DNA of 21,060 nt from Prolixibacteraceae bacterium (GCA_023228025.1 JALOCD010000074.1:1-21060), one strand, 5' to 3'; counted from the first letter of the stretch, positions 7,425 to 15,818 are shown. Notes: generated from the letters alone by a model not told the origin. Made by a program: numbers and translations.

Positions 7425-10325
7425 ATGAAAAATCCGGGTGCCAAGCTGTTTCTGGTTTGTTCCCTTGTCGTGATGGCGTTCATGTCTCAGGCACAGCAGA
7501 ATATTGTACAGCAAATAGTTTTCAAGAATGCTCCAGTGCTTTTTAAGCAAAATAACCGCTCCTTTCAGCAGGTGATTGTCAGTTGCAAGGCTGATCAAGC
7601 AGGAACTATCCTGGTAAGGGAAGGAGGTAAAGAAATTTTGAAAGCAGACCTGAAAAAGGGCAACAATAGTTTTCTGGTTACAGTACCGGCTGTTCAGAAG
7701 AATAAAAAAATCAATTTTTCAAGCAGCATTAGTGGTGGAAATGCAATAAAAACTGCTTTTGTACTAACTCCGCCACGCAAATGGGAACTTTACCTTGTAC
7801 AACATGCACACACTGATATTGGTTATACCCGGCCACAGTCCGAGATTCTTGCCGAACACCAGCGTTACATCGATTATGCCCTCGATTATTGTGATCAGAC
7901 TGATAATTTGCCGGATGATTCCAAATTTCGCTGGACCTGCGAGTCAGCATGGGTGGTGAAGGAATATCTGAAAACCCGTCCGGCAGCGCAAGTCGAACGT
8001 CTCAAAAAGCGGGTTGCCGAAGGGCGTATCGAGCTTACCGGAATGTTCTGCAACATGGCCGAAACATCTGACGAAAGCCTGATGACCGATTTTTTAAGAC
8101 CGTTGCAAACCATTCAGGAAGCCGGGTTTCCGGTTAAAACAGTGATGCAGAACGATGTCAACGGCATCGCCTGGTGCATGCCCGATTATTTCAAGAATAC
8201 AGGGGTGAAGTTCCTGAACATGGGGATCAACGAAACCAGGTCCATTTTACCATTTAATCAACCCACCTGCTTCTGGTGGAAAGCGCCAAGTGGTGAGAAG
8301 CTGTTGGCTTTCAGGGCTGATCACTACATGACCGGCAACTTTTTTGGAATGGAAAGTCCGGCCATCAAGGCGCCCAATATGTTGGAACACCTTGCCGACC
8401 TGGAGGCTAAGAATTATCCTTTTGACAAAATTGGCATACAGTTTTCAGGGTACTTTACCGACAATGCTCCTCCTTCGACAGCTGCCTGCCAATTGGTCAA
8501 AGAGTGGAATGAAAAATATGAGATGCCCAAACTTAAACTTGCGGTAGCCAGCGAATTCTTTGAGTATGTCGAAAAAAATTATGCAGACAAATTGCCCGTT
8601 TACCAAAAAGCCTGGCTCGACTGGTGGACCGATGGCGCCGGGTCAGCATCCCGCGAAACGGCTGAGGTACGGAAGATGCAGAACCTCAAGCAGGTTGATG
8701 AAGGACTTTTCGCCATGGTTGCCCTCAAAGGTGGGGAGTTGAACCCTAATTTACAGGCAGAAAGCGACCATATTTCCGAAAACGCCATTTTTTATGACGA
8801 GCATACTTTTGGCGCCGATGAAAGTATTAACCGTCCGTTTAGCGAAAATTCGGCACATCAGTGGCTTCAAAAGGGCGCCTATGCCTGGGAGGCCTTGAAA
8901 ATGCAAACATTGCTTCACGAAGAGGCGCTGGCAAGGTATCAGCCATTTCTGAAGAAAGCAGATTTTCCTGTAATCCACATCATCAACTCATTGGGATGGA
9001 AACGGTCGGGCGTTGTGAAATTGTTCATAGATTTTCAGGTCCTTCCCATTCTCACAACGGTTCGGATCATTGATATGGCAACGGGTTTGCAGGTACCGGC
9101 ACAGATGACAGGCAAACGTGCCGAAGGGGCGTACTGGGAGTTGGAGGTGAAGGATATTCCTGCATTGGGCGTTAAAACCCTGAAGATAGAAGTAGGTGAT
9201 CACTCCCCCGAGCCTCAGGCGGATGCTGTGTATGTCGAAAAACTCGAGAATCAATATTACAGTTTGGTCATTAACAAGACAACAGGAGCAATCAGTAGTT
9301 TGTATGATAAAGAGTTGGGCATTGAATTGTTTGATAAAAAAAGTCCATGGCAGATTGGGCAGCCCATCCACGAAACAATGTCCTCCCGCGATAAGTATGA
9401 GCCTTCACACACGACTGTTTCCAATGTTGTTGTAGAAAAAGGGGTAAACGGTGCAATTTGGGAGAGTATTAGAATTAGGGCTGATTTGGCAGGTGCGGAC
9501 AAAGGGGATGACAAGGCCCCGAAAGGCCTTGAGATGGAGGTTCGGCTTTATAAAAATGTGAAGAAGATTGGATTGAATTATACCGCGCATAAATTGATTG
9601 TTATCGACCCTGAAGCGTTGTATGTGGCGTTTCCTTTTGCTTTGCCCGATTCAAGGATCGTATTTGAAACCATTGGAGGCACGCTTACACAAGGCGAACA
9701 GCTGCCCGGATCTTCTTCCGATTGGAACGTCGCACAGAATTTCGTCTCGGTTAGAGGTAAAACTGGTCAGATAATTGTGGTCAGCGATGAGATTCCGCTC
9801 TGGCAATTCAGCGATTTCAACATGGGCAAATTCGAACGATATCCGAAGCAAGGCAGGCCCTGGCTTTTTTCTTGGGTGATGAACAACTACTGGTTCACAA
9901 ATTTCAGGGCTTACCAGGAAGGTGGTTTCAGCTGGAGTTACCAATTGACCTCCACCAGGGATACCTCCAATACATTTGCTACCAAATTTGGATGGGGTGA
10001 AAGAAATAGCTTCCCAACACGTACTTTCCCTGTATCGGCTAAAAATGAACTTAAGGAAGTATTATCAGAAAGTCTGAAAATTGAGGGTTCGGCCAATGTT
10101 TTATTGGTTAATAGTCGACCGGCATTGAACGGGAAAGATGCGGTCATCCTTCATTTCAGGGAATTGGAGGGCAAAGATGCTGACATCAAGCTGTCCTGTT
10201 TAGTCGCTGGAAGAGCCATTAAACTTATTTCTATTGTCAATGCGATGGGTAAAAAAGTGGCAAGAAGCAGCGCTTCCCTTCATTTTAATCCGTTTGAAGT
10301 AAAATTTGTTGAATTGGAATTTTGA
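7425..10325 (+). CDS. Exported GH38 family alpha-mannosidase
   Basis: A 966-residue protein with a signal peptide (about residues 1-23, hydrophobic core then S-Q-A-Q) and a short N-terminal beta domain before the catalytic domain. The GH38 N-terminal domain begins near residue 120: Q-H-A-H-T-D-I-G-Y supplies the metal-binding His129 and Asp131 of the family's HxD motif, and M-Q-N-D-V-N-G (241-247) carries the likely nucleophile Asp244. The C-terminal half (about 510-966) is the beta-sandwich region of GH38 enzymes. GH38 enzymes are retaining, metal-dependent alpha-mannosidases; linkage preference cannot be read here. It is the first gene of a rightward unit with a sugar isomerase and a PfkB kinase, which fits release of mannose outside the cytoplasm followed by its uptake. 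A strong promoter lies just upstream. The sequence is rather diverged from classical lysosomal-type enzymes, so another alpha-glycosidic substrate remains possible. Confidence 0.9.
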   Translation: MKNPGAKLFLVCSLVVMAFMSQAQQNIVQQIVFKNAPVLFKQNNRSFQQVIVSCKADQAGTILVREGGKEILKADLKKGNNSFLVTVPAVQKNKKINFSSSISGGNAIKTAFVLTPPRKWELYLVQHAHTDIGYTRPQSEILAEHQRYIDYALDYCDQTDNLPDDSKFRWTCESAWVVKEYLKTRPAAQVERLKKRVAEGRIELTGMFCNMAETSDESLMTDFLRPLQTIQEAGFPVKTVMQNDVNGIAWCMPDYFKNTGVKFLNMGINETRSILPFNQPTCFWWKAPSGEKLLAFRADHYMTGNFFGMESPAIKAPNMLEHLADLEAKNYPFDKIGIQFSGYFTDNAPPSTAACQLVKEWNEKYEMPKLKLAVASEFFEYVEKNYADKLPVYQKAWLDWWTDGAGSASRETAEVRKMQNLKQVDEGLFAMVALKGGELNPNLQAESDHISENAIFYDEHTFGADESINRPFSENSAHQWLQKGAYAWEALKMQTLLHEEALARYQPFLKKADFPVIHIINSLGWKRSGVVKLFIDFQVLPILTTVRIIDMATGLQVPAQMTGKRAEGAYWELEVKDIPALGVKTLKIEVGDHSPEPQADAVYVEKLENQYYSLVINKTTGAISSLYDKELGIELFDKKSPWQIGQPIHETMSSRDKYEPSHTTVSNVVVEKGVNGAIWESIRIRADLAGADKGDDKAPKGLEMEVRLYKNVKKIGLNYTAHKLIVIDPEALYVAFPFALPDSRIVFETIGGTLTQGEQLPGSSSDWNVAQNFVSVRGKTGQIIVVSDEIPLWQFSDFNMGKFERYPKQGRPWLFSWVMNNYWFTNFRAYQEGGFSWSYQLTSTRDTSNTFATKFGWGERNSFPTRTFPVSAKNELKEVLSESLKIEGSANVLLVNSRPALNGKDAVILHFRELEGKDADIKLSCLVAGRAIKLISIVNAMGKKVARSSASLHFNPFEVKFVELEF

Positions 10326-10382
10326 GGATGATTAAAATATATTACGCAGAGTTACAAGATTATAATTTCAAATATTACAAAT

Positions 10383-11057
10383 ATGAAGAGAAGTGAAATC
10401 AACCGCATTATAACTGATGCTAAAGAATTTATGGCAGGGAAATGTTTTCTGCTGCCACCATGGGCAGCTTGGTCCGTAGCTGATTGGAAAGAACATCTTA
10501 CTGAAACTGTCGAAATCCGCAATAACTTTCTGGGATGGGATATTACTGATTTTGGATCCGGGGATTTTAAATCCAGGGGACTGTTTCTCTTTACAATCCG
10601 CAATGGGAAATTGGGTGCCGACTTGAAACCCTATGCCGAGAAAATCATGATACTGGAAGAAAATCAGGAGACTCCAATGCATTTTCACTGGTCAAAGATG
10701 GAAGATATCATCAACCGTGGTGGCGGAAATCTGGTCATCGAGCTGTACAACTCCAAAGCGGATGACAGCCTGGATTCCACACCGGTTCGCTTCAAAACGG
10801 ATGGTGTGGAACGAAAAGTGGAGGCAGGCGGAAAAGTTATTTTGAAACCAGGTGAAAGCATCACCCTGGAGCAGGGCATGTACCATCGTTTTTACGGGGA
10901 GGCTGGAAAAGGAAAAGTATTGGTAGGCGAAGTCAGTGCAGTCAATGACGATGCTTCCGACAACTGTTTTTTTGAAGAGATCGGCCGCTTTCCGGTGATA
11001 GAAGAGGACGAACTACCGATTCATTTGTTGGTGGGGGATTATGAGAAATTCTTATAA
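10383..11057 (+). CDS. D-lyxose ketol-isomerase family cupin
   Basis: A 224-residue cytoplasmic protein matching the D-lyxose isomerase (DUF1498) family in length and motifs. The single cupin barrel shows the metal site M-H-F-H-W-S-K-M-E-D (His100, His102, Glu107) and G-M-Y-H-R-F (His168). Family enzymes interconvert D-lyxose and D-xylulose and commonly also D-mannose and D-fructose. Its position 57 bases after an alpha-mannosidase and before a PfkB kinase makes mannose/fructose the more likely physiological pair here; that choice is inference. No promoter-like element is seen in the short gap, so it is probably cotranscribed with the mannosidase. Confidence 0.9.
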   Translation: MKRSEINRIITDAKEFMAGKCFLLPPWAAWSVADWKEHLTETVEIRNNFLGWDITDFGSGDFKSRGLFLFTIRNGKLGADLKPYAEKIMILEENQETPMHFHWSKMEDIINRGGGNLVIELYNSKADDSLDSTPVRFKTDGVERKVEAGGKVILKPGESITLEQGMYHRFYGEAGKGKVLVGEVSAVNDDASDNCFFEEIGRFPVIEEDELPIHLLVGDYEKFL

Positions 11058-11066
11058 TTAGAAAAA

Positions 11067-11224
11067 ATGTGTTAATGTGCTGATGTGCTGATGTGTTAAT
11101 GAAAAAGCTGGGCAATAGAAGCAGAAGATATGAGATATAAGACATGAGATATGATTTTTAAAGTAAATAATGATAGTATCATTCTTAAAATCAACACATC
11201 AGCACATTTTCAAATCAGCACATT
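11067..11224. repeat. Inverted pair of octamer arrays with a central palindrome
   Basis: The left arm (11067-11098) is exactly four 8-bp units on the plus strand: ATGTGTTA, ATGTGCTG, ATGTGCTG, ATGTGTTA. The right arm (11193-11224) carries the same units on the minus strand (ATGTGCTG twice, plus a partial ATGTGTT and a diverged ATTTGAAA). Between them is a perfect hairpin AATGATA-G-TATCATT (11169-11183). The whole element fills the gap between the isomerase and kinase genes and could fold into a large stem-loop in the transcript. It resembles intergenic repeats of Bacteroidota; its function is unknown. Confidence 0.7.
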
Positions 11225-11250
11225 AAATAACTAAAATTAAAGATTCATAT

Positions 11251-12438
11251 ATGATAACAGTTTCGGGAATAGGCTGCTGCCTTGTAGACCTGCTCTACAA
11301 CAACATAGATTTTGCAGCGGAGACTATGCAGCCGTTTCTTTCGAAAGAACGGGGTGATGGCGGACTTTTACCCGGGCAACTGGTTTTTCTGGAGGATTTT
11401 GTCTGTTATGCTCAAATTCCGTTCGAGGAGATACTTAGCCGGATTACAATGGATCAATCTCCAGATAAAATCAATATCGGAGGACCCTCCATCGTCCCAT
11501 TGATCCATCTGGCGCAGCTGACAAATGGGGAGGAATGTGCCGTAAGATTTTATGGCAGAGGTGGTTCAGATGAAAATGGGTTGTATCTTCAGGCAGCAAT
11601 GAAAGATTCGCCTGTTATCCTGCAGGATTATCAACTGGTTACCGGTTATACTCCATCTACTTTTGTTCTTTCTGATCCTAACTTTGATAATGGTCATGGA
11701 GAACGGATCTTTATCAATACGATCGGCGCTGCCAATGAGTTCCGTCCTGATTCCCTGAAAGATGATTTTTTTAGCTCAGACATTGTAGTTTTCGGCGGAA
11801 CCGCGCTGGTTCCATCCATCCATGACCATCTCGGTCAATTATTAAAAAAGGCCAAAGAACATGGAGCTAAAACGGTGGTGAATACCGTTTTCGATTTCAG
11901 AAATGAAAAATTGAACCCGCATCTGAAATGGCCATTGGGCGAAACTGCCGATAGCTACCAACAGATTGATTTACTGATTGCCGATCATGAAGAGGCGCTT
12001 CGTTTAAGCGGGACAATGAATACAAAAGATGCGTGCAGTTTCTTCATGCAAAGTCGATTATCCGCTTTTGTAATCACCAATGGATCGAATGATCTTTTTG
12101 TCTGGTCCAATGGGAATCTATTTGCAAAACTGGAATTAAGAACAATTCCGATCAGTCAACAGATATACAATGATTTAAAAATAAGTAGAGTAGGGGATAC
12201 CACCGGCTGTGGTGACAATTTTGTAGGAGGAGTACTCTATTCGATCGTTGAGCAATTGAAGCGACAGAACAAGGATCTTGATCTGCTTGAAGCATCGGCA
12301 TGGGGTGTTGTATCAGGAGGTTTTACCTGCTTTTATGTTGGAGGGATGTACCATGAAACGACAAAAGGTGAAAAACTTGCCAAAATAAAGCCTTATTATG
12401 AACAATACAACAGGCAAATACTTAAACATCATGCTTAA
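11251..12438 (+). CDS. PfkB family sugar kinase
   Basis: A 395-residue cytoplasmic protein of the ribokinase/PfkB superfamily. The C-terminal PfkB signature G-D-T-T-G-C-G-D-N-F is at residues 315-324, with Asp322 as the expected catalytic base. An N-terminal D-x-x-x (G-I-G-C-C-L-V-D) strand and a K-I-N-I-G-G-P-S substrate-binding loop are also visible. It is longer than typical PfkB kinases (300-340 residues), with an insertion at residues about 25-65 (around the F-L-S-K-E-R-G-D-G-G-L-L-P segment). In context it probably phosphorylates the ketose made by the upstream isomerase, for example fructose to fructose 6-phosphate; this is inference, since PfkB substrates cannot be read from sequence. 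Its stop overlaps the start of the next gene by 8 bases, showing tight coupling. Confidence 0.9.
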   Translation: MITVSGIGCCLVDLLYNNIDFAAETMQPFLSKERGDGGLLPGQLVFLEDFVCYAQIPFEEILSRITMDQSPDKINIGGPSIVPLIHLAQLTNGEECAVRFYGRGGSDENGLYLQAAMKDSPVILQDYQLVTGYTPSTFVLSDPNFDNGHGERIFINTIGAANEFRPDSLKDDFFSSDIVVFGGTALVPSIHDHLGQLLKKAKEHGAKTVVNTVFDFRNEKLNPHLKWPLGETADSYQQIDLLIADHEEALRLSGTMNTKDACSFFMQSRLSAFVITNGSNDLFVWSNGNLFAKLELRTIPISQQIYNDLKISRVGDTTGCGDNFVGGVLYSIVEQLKRQNKDLDLLEASAWGVVSGGFTCFYVGGMYHETTKGEKLAKIKPYYEQYNRQILKHHA

Positions 12439-14503
12439 GATTTTGATCACCTTTTTTATCCTTGTTGGTGCATTTCAACTCAATGCCCGACCCTCCCATA
12501 TTGTTAAAACATTATATCCTACCGAGGATGTGGTTGTTGCCGATTGGGATGTTACTACCGTGGAGTTTGGAGCCGACAATACAGGAATGAAAGATGCAAC
12601 GGTTGCAATACAGGCGGCTATCGACTCCTGTTACAGCCACAATGGAGGTACTGTCTGGATGCCGGCAGGAACCTACAAAATCTCACGTACCCTGGAGGTC
12701 AGAAACTTTGTCACACTTCGCGGCGACTGGAGAGATCCCGATATAGGTTCAGGAAGTTACGGCACCATACTTTCAGCTCAACTTCCGGCCGGTGAAGAGG
12801 GTCCCGTTCTGCTCAAAATAGGTTACAGTGCCGGTGTTATGGGGCTTACGATTTTTTATCCCAACCAGAATGCGGTGCATCCAATCCCATACAATTATAC
12901 ATTTTACATCGAAGGATGGGTTATGTGCCCGGCCGTAATCAATTGCACAATGATCAATTCCTTTCGGGGATTAGGGGTCAATGCCTTAAACTATAAAAAT
13001 GCAATTGAAGTAGGCACCTTTAAAAATATCAAAGGAACCGCTTTGTTTCGTGGTGTTGTGGCCGGAAATGCAAGTGATGTCTCTACCTGGGAAAATATTA
13101 ATTTCAGCGGCAAATACTGGGCAAAGGCGGGAAAGAAATACAATTGCCCAACCCTTTCTCAGCTTAGGGATTACACGTTGCAAAACGGCATCGCCTTTAC
13201 TTTTGGCGACCTCGAGTGGGACCAGTTTTATAAGATCGGATGTTCAGGCTACAAAATCGGAATACAATTTGTAAAGGGCTCCAGAATTTCTTTCTGTGGC
13301 ATCTTCTATAACGCCCAAATTGATGGTTGCAAAACGGCAGTCGAGGCCAATCAACTGGACCCACGGTGGGGCGCCGCATTTTTGCGGAGTACCCTTCAGG
13401 GCATCGACTATGCTGTCAATAACAAAAGTATTGGTTACCTGAAAGTTACAGATTGCAAACTTTCGGGTGAAATATTCGGAAATGTACGGGTTAGTACACA
13501 TGGTTCAGTTAAAACTTACCAGGAAGCTGCTCTTCCAAAAGTTTCGCGTCTGGTGTTGTACAATTGTGAGGATGTTCCACACACCATTCCCGGCTCGACC
13601 ATTCCAACCGAGGATGCAACGTCAGCCATTCAGCAAATATTGGACAGGGCCGGTTCAGATGGGGGAGGTGTGGTCTATCTGCCCGCCGGGTGGTATAAAA
13701 TATGCAGTCATCTGACCGTGCCGGCCAATGTTGAATTGCGAGGTTGCTCTTCCATTCCCTCCCTGGATGGAAAACAGAGTTACGGAACAGTGCTGATGGG
13801 CTACGAAGGTGCCAATACTCCCGATCCTGATGGAACGGTTGCACTGGTGACGTTAAACGGAAATCGTTCAGGTATAAGTGGTTTGCGGTTCTTTTATCCT
13901 GAAAACAATCCCGCCAAAGAAATTAAGCCCTATCCGTTCGCAATCCGTGGGAAAGGCGATCGCCAGTATATTGTTAACATTGGAATGATCGGAGTTTTCA
14001 ATGGGATTGATCTTGCTACCAATCAATGTAACAACCATTTAATCCGCAAAGTAATTGGTACTATCTACCATAACGGAATCGTTATTGGTTCGGGAAAAGG
14101 TCGTATCGAAGGCTGCCTGACCAATGGGGCCAAAGTTTGCAGGGTTGGATTCAATATTCCGGACTGGGCCAGTGAGAATCATGTGTTCAAAGAAATTATT
14201 GATCCGATTACCCGTCCAGGCGAGCAGCTTATTGTGATCAAAGGTTCTTCTGATGAGCAATTGCTCAATAATTTTGCCTATGGTTCACAAACCGGTATTA
14301 CCATTCAATCCGGCAAAGTGAATATCTTTAACTTTGGGACAGACAATCTTGCAAAAGAGGGAAATTCCTTACGGATTGGAGGTGGAGAGGTGAAAGCCAT
14401 GAATGTGATGCGTTACAACGGATCAACTGTCTCGGGAATCATCGCCGGTTTGTACAATGAGATGTATATTGGCGAAAATGATGCCAGGAGAAGCACTTTA
14501 TGA
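12431..14503 (+). CDS. Exported protein with two pectate-lyase-3-type beta-helix modules
   Basis: A 690-residue protein read from the ATG at 12431, where a clear signal peptide begins (M-L-K-I-L-I-T-F-F-I-L-V-G-A-F); an in-frame ATG 33 bases earlier would put a polar tail before it. The start overlaps the kinase stop by 8 bases. Two modules begin with the entry motif of Pectate_lyase_3 (PF12708) beta-helices: residues about 45-90 (E-F-G-A-D-N-T-G ... D-A-T-V-A-I-Q-A-A-I-D ... G-G-T-V-W-M-P-A-G-T-Y) and about 387-440 (T-E-D-A-T-S-A-I-Q-Q-I-L-D ... G-G-G-V-V-Y-L-P-A-G-W-Y). Each is followed by L-R-G-D/C and repeated N/G-rich helix turns. Such proteins are polysaccharide lyases, hydrolases of GH28 type or epimerases; I cannot see a decisive catalytic residue set. 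It probably acts on the same glycan as the upstream mannosidase. Confidence 0.85.
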   Translation: MLKILITFFILVGAFQLNARPSHIVKTLYPTEDVVVADWDVTTVEFGADNTGMKDATVAIQAAIDSCYSHNGGTVWMPAGTYKISRTLEVRNFVTLRGDWRDPDIGSGSYGTILSAQLPAGEEGPVLLKIGYSAGVMGLTIFYPNQNAVHPIPYNYTFYIEGWVMCPAVINCTMINSFRGLGVNALNYKNAIEVGTFKNIKGTALFRGVVAGNASDVSTWENINFSGKYWAKAGKKYNCPTLSQLRDYTLQNGIAFTFGDLEWDQFYKIGCSGYKIGIQFVKGSRISFCGIFYNAQIDGCKTAVEANQLDPRWGAAFLRSTLQGIDYAVNNKSIGYLKVTDCKLSGEIFGNVRVSTHGSVKTYQEAALPKVSRLVLYNCEDVPHTIPGSTIPTEDATSAIQQILDRAGSDGGGVVYLPAGWYKICSHLTVPANVELRGCSSIPSLDGKQSYGTVLMGYEGANTPDPDGTVALVTLNGNRSGISGLRFFYPENNPAKEIKPYPFAIRGKGDRQYIVNIGMIGVFNGIDLATNQCNNHLIRKVIGTIYHNGIVIGSGKGRIEGCLTNGAKVCRVGFNIPDWASENHVFKEIIDPITRPGEQLIVIKGSSDEQLLNNFAYGSQTGITIQSGKVNIFNFGTDNLAKEGNSLRIGGGEVKAMNVMRYNGSTVSGIIAGLYNEMYIGENDARRSTL

Positions 14504-14545
14504 GCTTTTTGAAATGCTAAGGGAATTTTTATTTTTTATTTTTCT
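14499..14545 (+). terminator. Weak terminator-like sequence after the GH38 operon
   Basis: A small imperfect hairpin (AGC at 14503-14505 pairing with GCT at 14516-14518) is followed by a T-rich tract up to about 14545. The stem is short, so this is tentative, but its place just past the last gene of a long unit is right. Confidence 0.3.
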
Positions 14546-14554
14546 AACAGATAA

Positions 14555-14585
14555 GTTTTCTGATAGAAAACATTTAATACCTTTG
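14555..14585 (+). promoter_or_regulatory. HigBA promoter with a perfect palindromic operator candidate
   Basis: GTTTTCTGATAGAAAAC (14555-14571) is a perfect inverted repeat with 7-bp arms and a 3-base centre. Seven bases later, TACCTTTG (14578-14585) matches the -7 consensus TAnnTTTG. The palindrome therefore sits between the -33 and -7 positions, where a bound HigA dimer would block RNA polymerase. HigA antitoxins autoregulate through such palindromes; binding here is inference. Confidence 0.6.
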
Positions 14586-14589
14586 TGAA

Positions 14590-14859
14590 GTGTTCAATAT
14601 TATCACACACAGAACATTGCTGGAGTATTGCAAAATTTACCCTGCTGCCGAAACAGCACTTTTTGAATTGTACCGGGAACTCGTTAATAGTGAATTCAAT
14701 AATTTTAACGAATTGAAGGACGTTTATGGAAATGCGAGTTTGGTTGGTGATGACAGGATTGTTTTTAACATTTTGGGCAACAAGTACCGTCTCATAGTAC
14801 GTATAGTCTTTGAATTTAAGGCTATTCAGGTGAAATGGTTTGGAACCCACAAGGATTAA
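14590..14859 (+). CDS. higB: HigB-type mRNA-interferase toxin
   Basis: An 89-residue protein closely following the HigB_toxin family (PF09907) along its whole length: N-I-I-T-H-R-T-L near the N-terminus, then D-V-Y-G-N-A-S-L-V-G-D-D-R-I-V-F-N-I-L-G-N-K-Y-R-L-I-V (44-70) and K-W-F-G-T-H-K-D at the C-terminus. Family toxins cleave mRNA on translating ribosomes. The start is a GTG at 14590: a stop codon lies in frame at 14575-14577, and the family alignment needs the residues right after the GTG. Because the -7 element ends at 14585, transcription should begin at or next to this codon, which implies leaderless translation. The antitoxin follows 44 bases downstream, toxin first, as is usual for HigBA. 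Confidence 0.9.
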   Translation: MFNIITHRTLLEYCKIYPAAETALFELYRELVNSEFNNFNELKDVYGNASLVGDDRIVFNILGNKYRLIVRIVFEFKAIQVKWFGTHKD

Positions 14860-14903
14860 GATAAGATTGATGCTTCTATGGGTAGTTATAAAAAAGAATA
14901 AAA

Positions 14904-15260
14904 ATGGAACTTAAGATTATAAAATCAACACAGCAATATGAACAATACCTCGAGTGGGCAGATGCGATGTTTAATAAAAAAATAAAGGCTGATACACCGG
15001 AAGGGGAAATGCTTCAGGTGGTCCTTTTGTTGCTTAAACAGTATGAGGATATTAACTACCCTATTCCAATGCCTGACCCAATTGATGCCATTAGAATGAA
15101 AATGGAAGAAAGTGGTTTAAAGAACAAGGATCTGGTTGGAAAAGTAGGGAGTAAGGGTTATGTTTCAGCGCTTCTAAACAAACGTAAGCCATTAACACTT
15201 GACCTTGTTAAGTTTTTTCATCGGGAATTTAATATACCTGCTGAGATTTTATTGTCTTGA
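14904..15260 (+). CDS. higA: HigA-type antitoxin with XRE-family helix-turn-helix
   Basis: A 118-residue protein with an N-terminal region of about 60 residues that should contact the toxin, followed by a Cro/C1-type HTH (about 63-117: I-R-M-K-M-E-E-S-G-L-K-N-K-D-L ... G-S-K-G-Y-V-S-A-L-L-N-K-R-K-P-L). The longer architecture is typical of the HigA partners of PF09907 toxins. It should neutralise HigB and repress the operon, probably at the palindrome at 14555-14571. It lies 44 bases after the toxin gene with no visible promoter between. Confidence 0.9.
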   Translation: MELKIIKSTQQYEQYLEWADAMFNKKIKADTPEGEMLQVVLLLLKQYEDINYPIPMPDPIDAIRMKMEESGLKNKDLVGKVGSKGYVSALLNKRKPLTLDLVKFFHREFNIPAEILLS

Positions 15261-15271
15261 ATAGTTGCGAA

Positions 15272-15285
15272 TTGAAATATTTCAA
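15272..15285. repeat. Perfect 14-bp palindrome
   Basis: TTGAAATATTTCAA lies 11 bases after the higA stop. It could be a regulator-binding site for the next gene; it has no loop, so it is a poor terminator. Confidence 0.35.
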
Positions 15286-15377
15286 ATCTTGTTGTCGAGA
15301 TACGAAATGAAAAAAAATCTGCCCCAAAATAGCGTCTTATCTTGAAGGGGTTATGCAAAAGCTTAAAATCTAAAGAT

Positions 15378-15791
15378 ATGGAACAAAAGGCATTTCTGGC
15401 TATCAATTACTTTAAATCAGGGTATAATTGCGCACAGTCGGTTGTGCTCGCCTTTAAAGACGATCTTGGCTTTGACGAGAATCTTGCTTCAGAAATCTCC
15501 GTTGGGTTTGGCGGAGGTATGGGAAGGCTGCAGGAGAAATGCGGTGCCGTTACCGGGGCCTTCATGGTAATGGGACTGTACAGTTCGAAACTGTATCAGG
15601 ATAACGTTAGTCGGAAAAATCATTCTTATGCGATGATCCAGCAGTTTGATCAGAAATTCAAGTCGATTCACCATACCACACAGTGTATTGAATTGTTGAA
15701 ATGTGACCTGAGATCCGAAAATGGACATGCCTATTGTGGTGAATTTTATTGTTACTTTAATGAGAATCCTTCTCGTTTCCCATATCTTTGA
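15378..15791 (+). CDS. C_GCAxxG_C_C family protein
   Basis: A 137-residue cytoplasmic protein of the cysteine-rich C_GCAxxG_C_C family (PF09719). Visible motifs are G-Y-N-C-A-Q-S-V (Cys18), G-F-G-G-G-M-G-R...K-C-G-A-V-T-G-A (Cys55), and C-I-E-L-L-K-C-D-L (Cys103, Cys109). Additional Cys120 and Cys125 lie in a C-terminal tail that diverges from the usual C-terminal helix of the family and ends early. The family is suspected to be redox-active or metal/cofactor binding, but its function is not established. The start is the ATG at 15378; a TTG 36 bases upstream would add a tail without family similarity. The last codons coincide with the promoter of the next gene. Confidence 0.85.
   Translation: MEQKAFLAINYFKSGYNCAQSVVLAFKDDLGFDENLASEISVGFGGGMGRLQEKCGAVTGAFMVMGLYSSKLYQDNVSRKNHSYAMIQQFDQKFKSIHHTTQCIELLKCDLRSENGHAYCGEFYCYFNENPSRFPYL
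15783..15790 (+). promoter_or_regulatory. -7 element for the 619-residue lipoprotein gene
   Basis: TATCTTTG matches TAnnTTTG. It overlaps the stop codon of the preceding gene and leaves a leader of about 22 bases to the ATG at 15819. No -33 TTTG is seen. Confidence 0.5.
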
Positions 15792-15818
15792 ACCTCAAAT
15801 TGTCAAAACTAAAATTAG

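Noticed and set aside
10326..10382. Possible promoter before the isomerase gene
   Set aside because: No TAnnTTTG match is present in the 57-base gap; cotranscription with the GH38 gene is simpler.
15327..15350. CCCC/GGGG arms as a possible hairpin before the C_GCAxxG_C_C gene
   Set aside because: Four base pairs around a long loop with no supporting inner stem.
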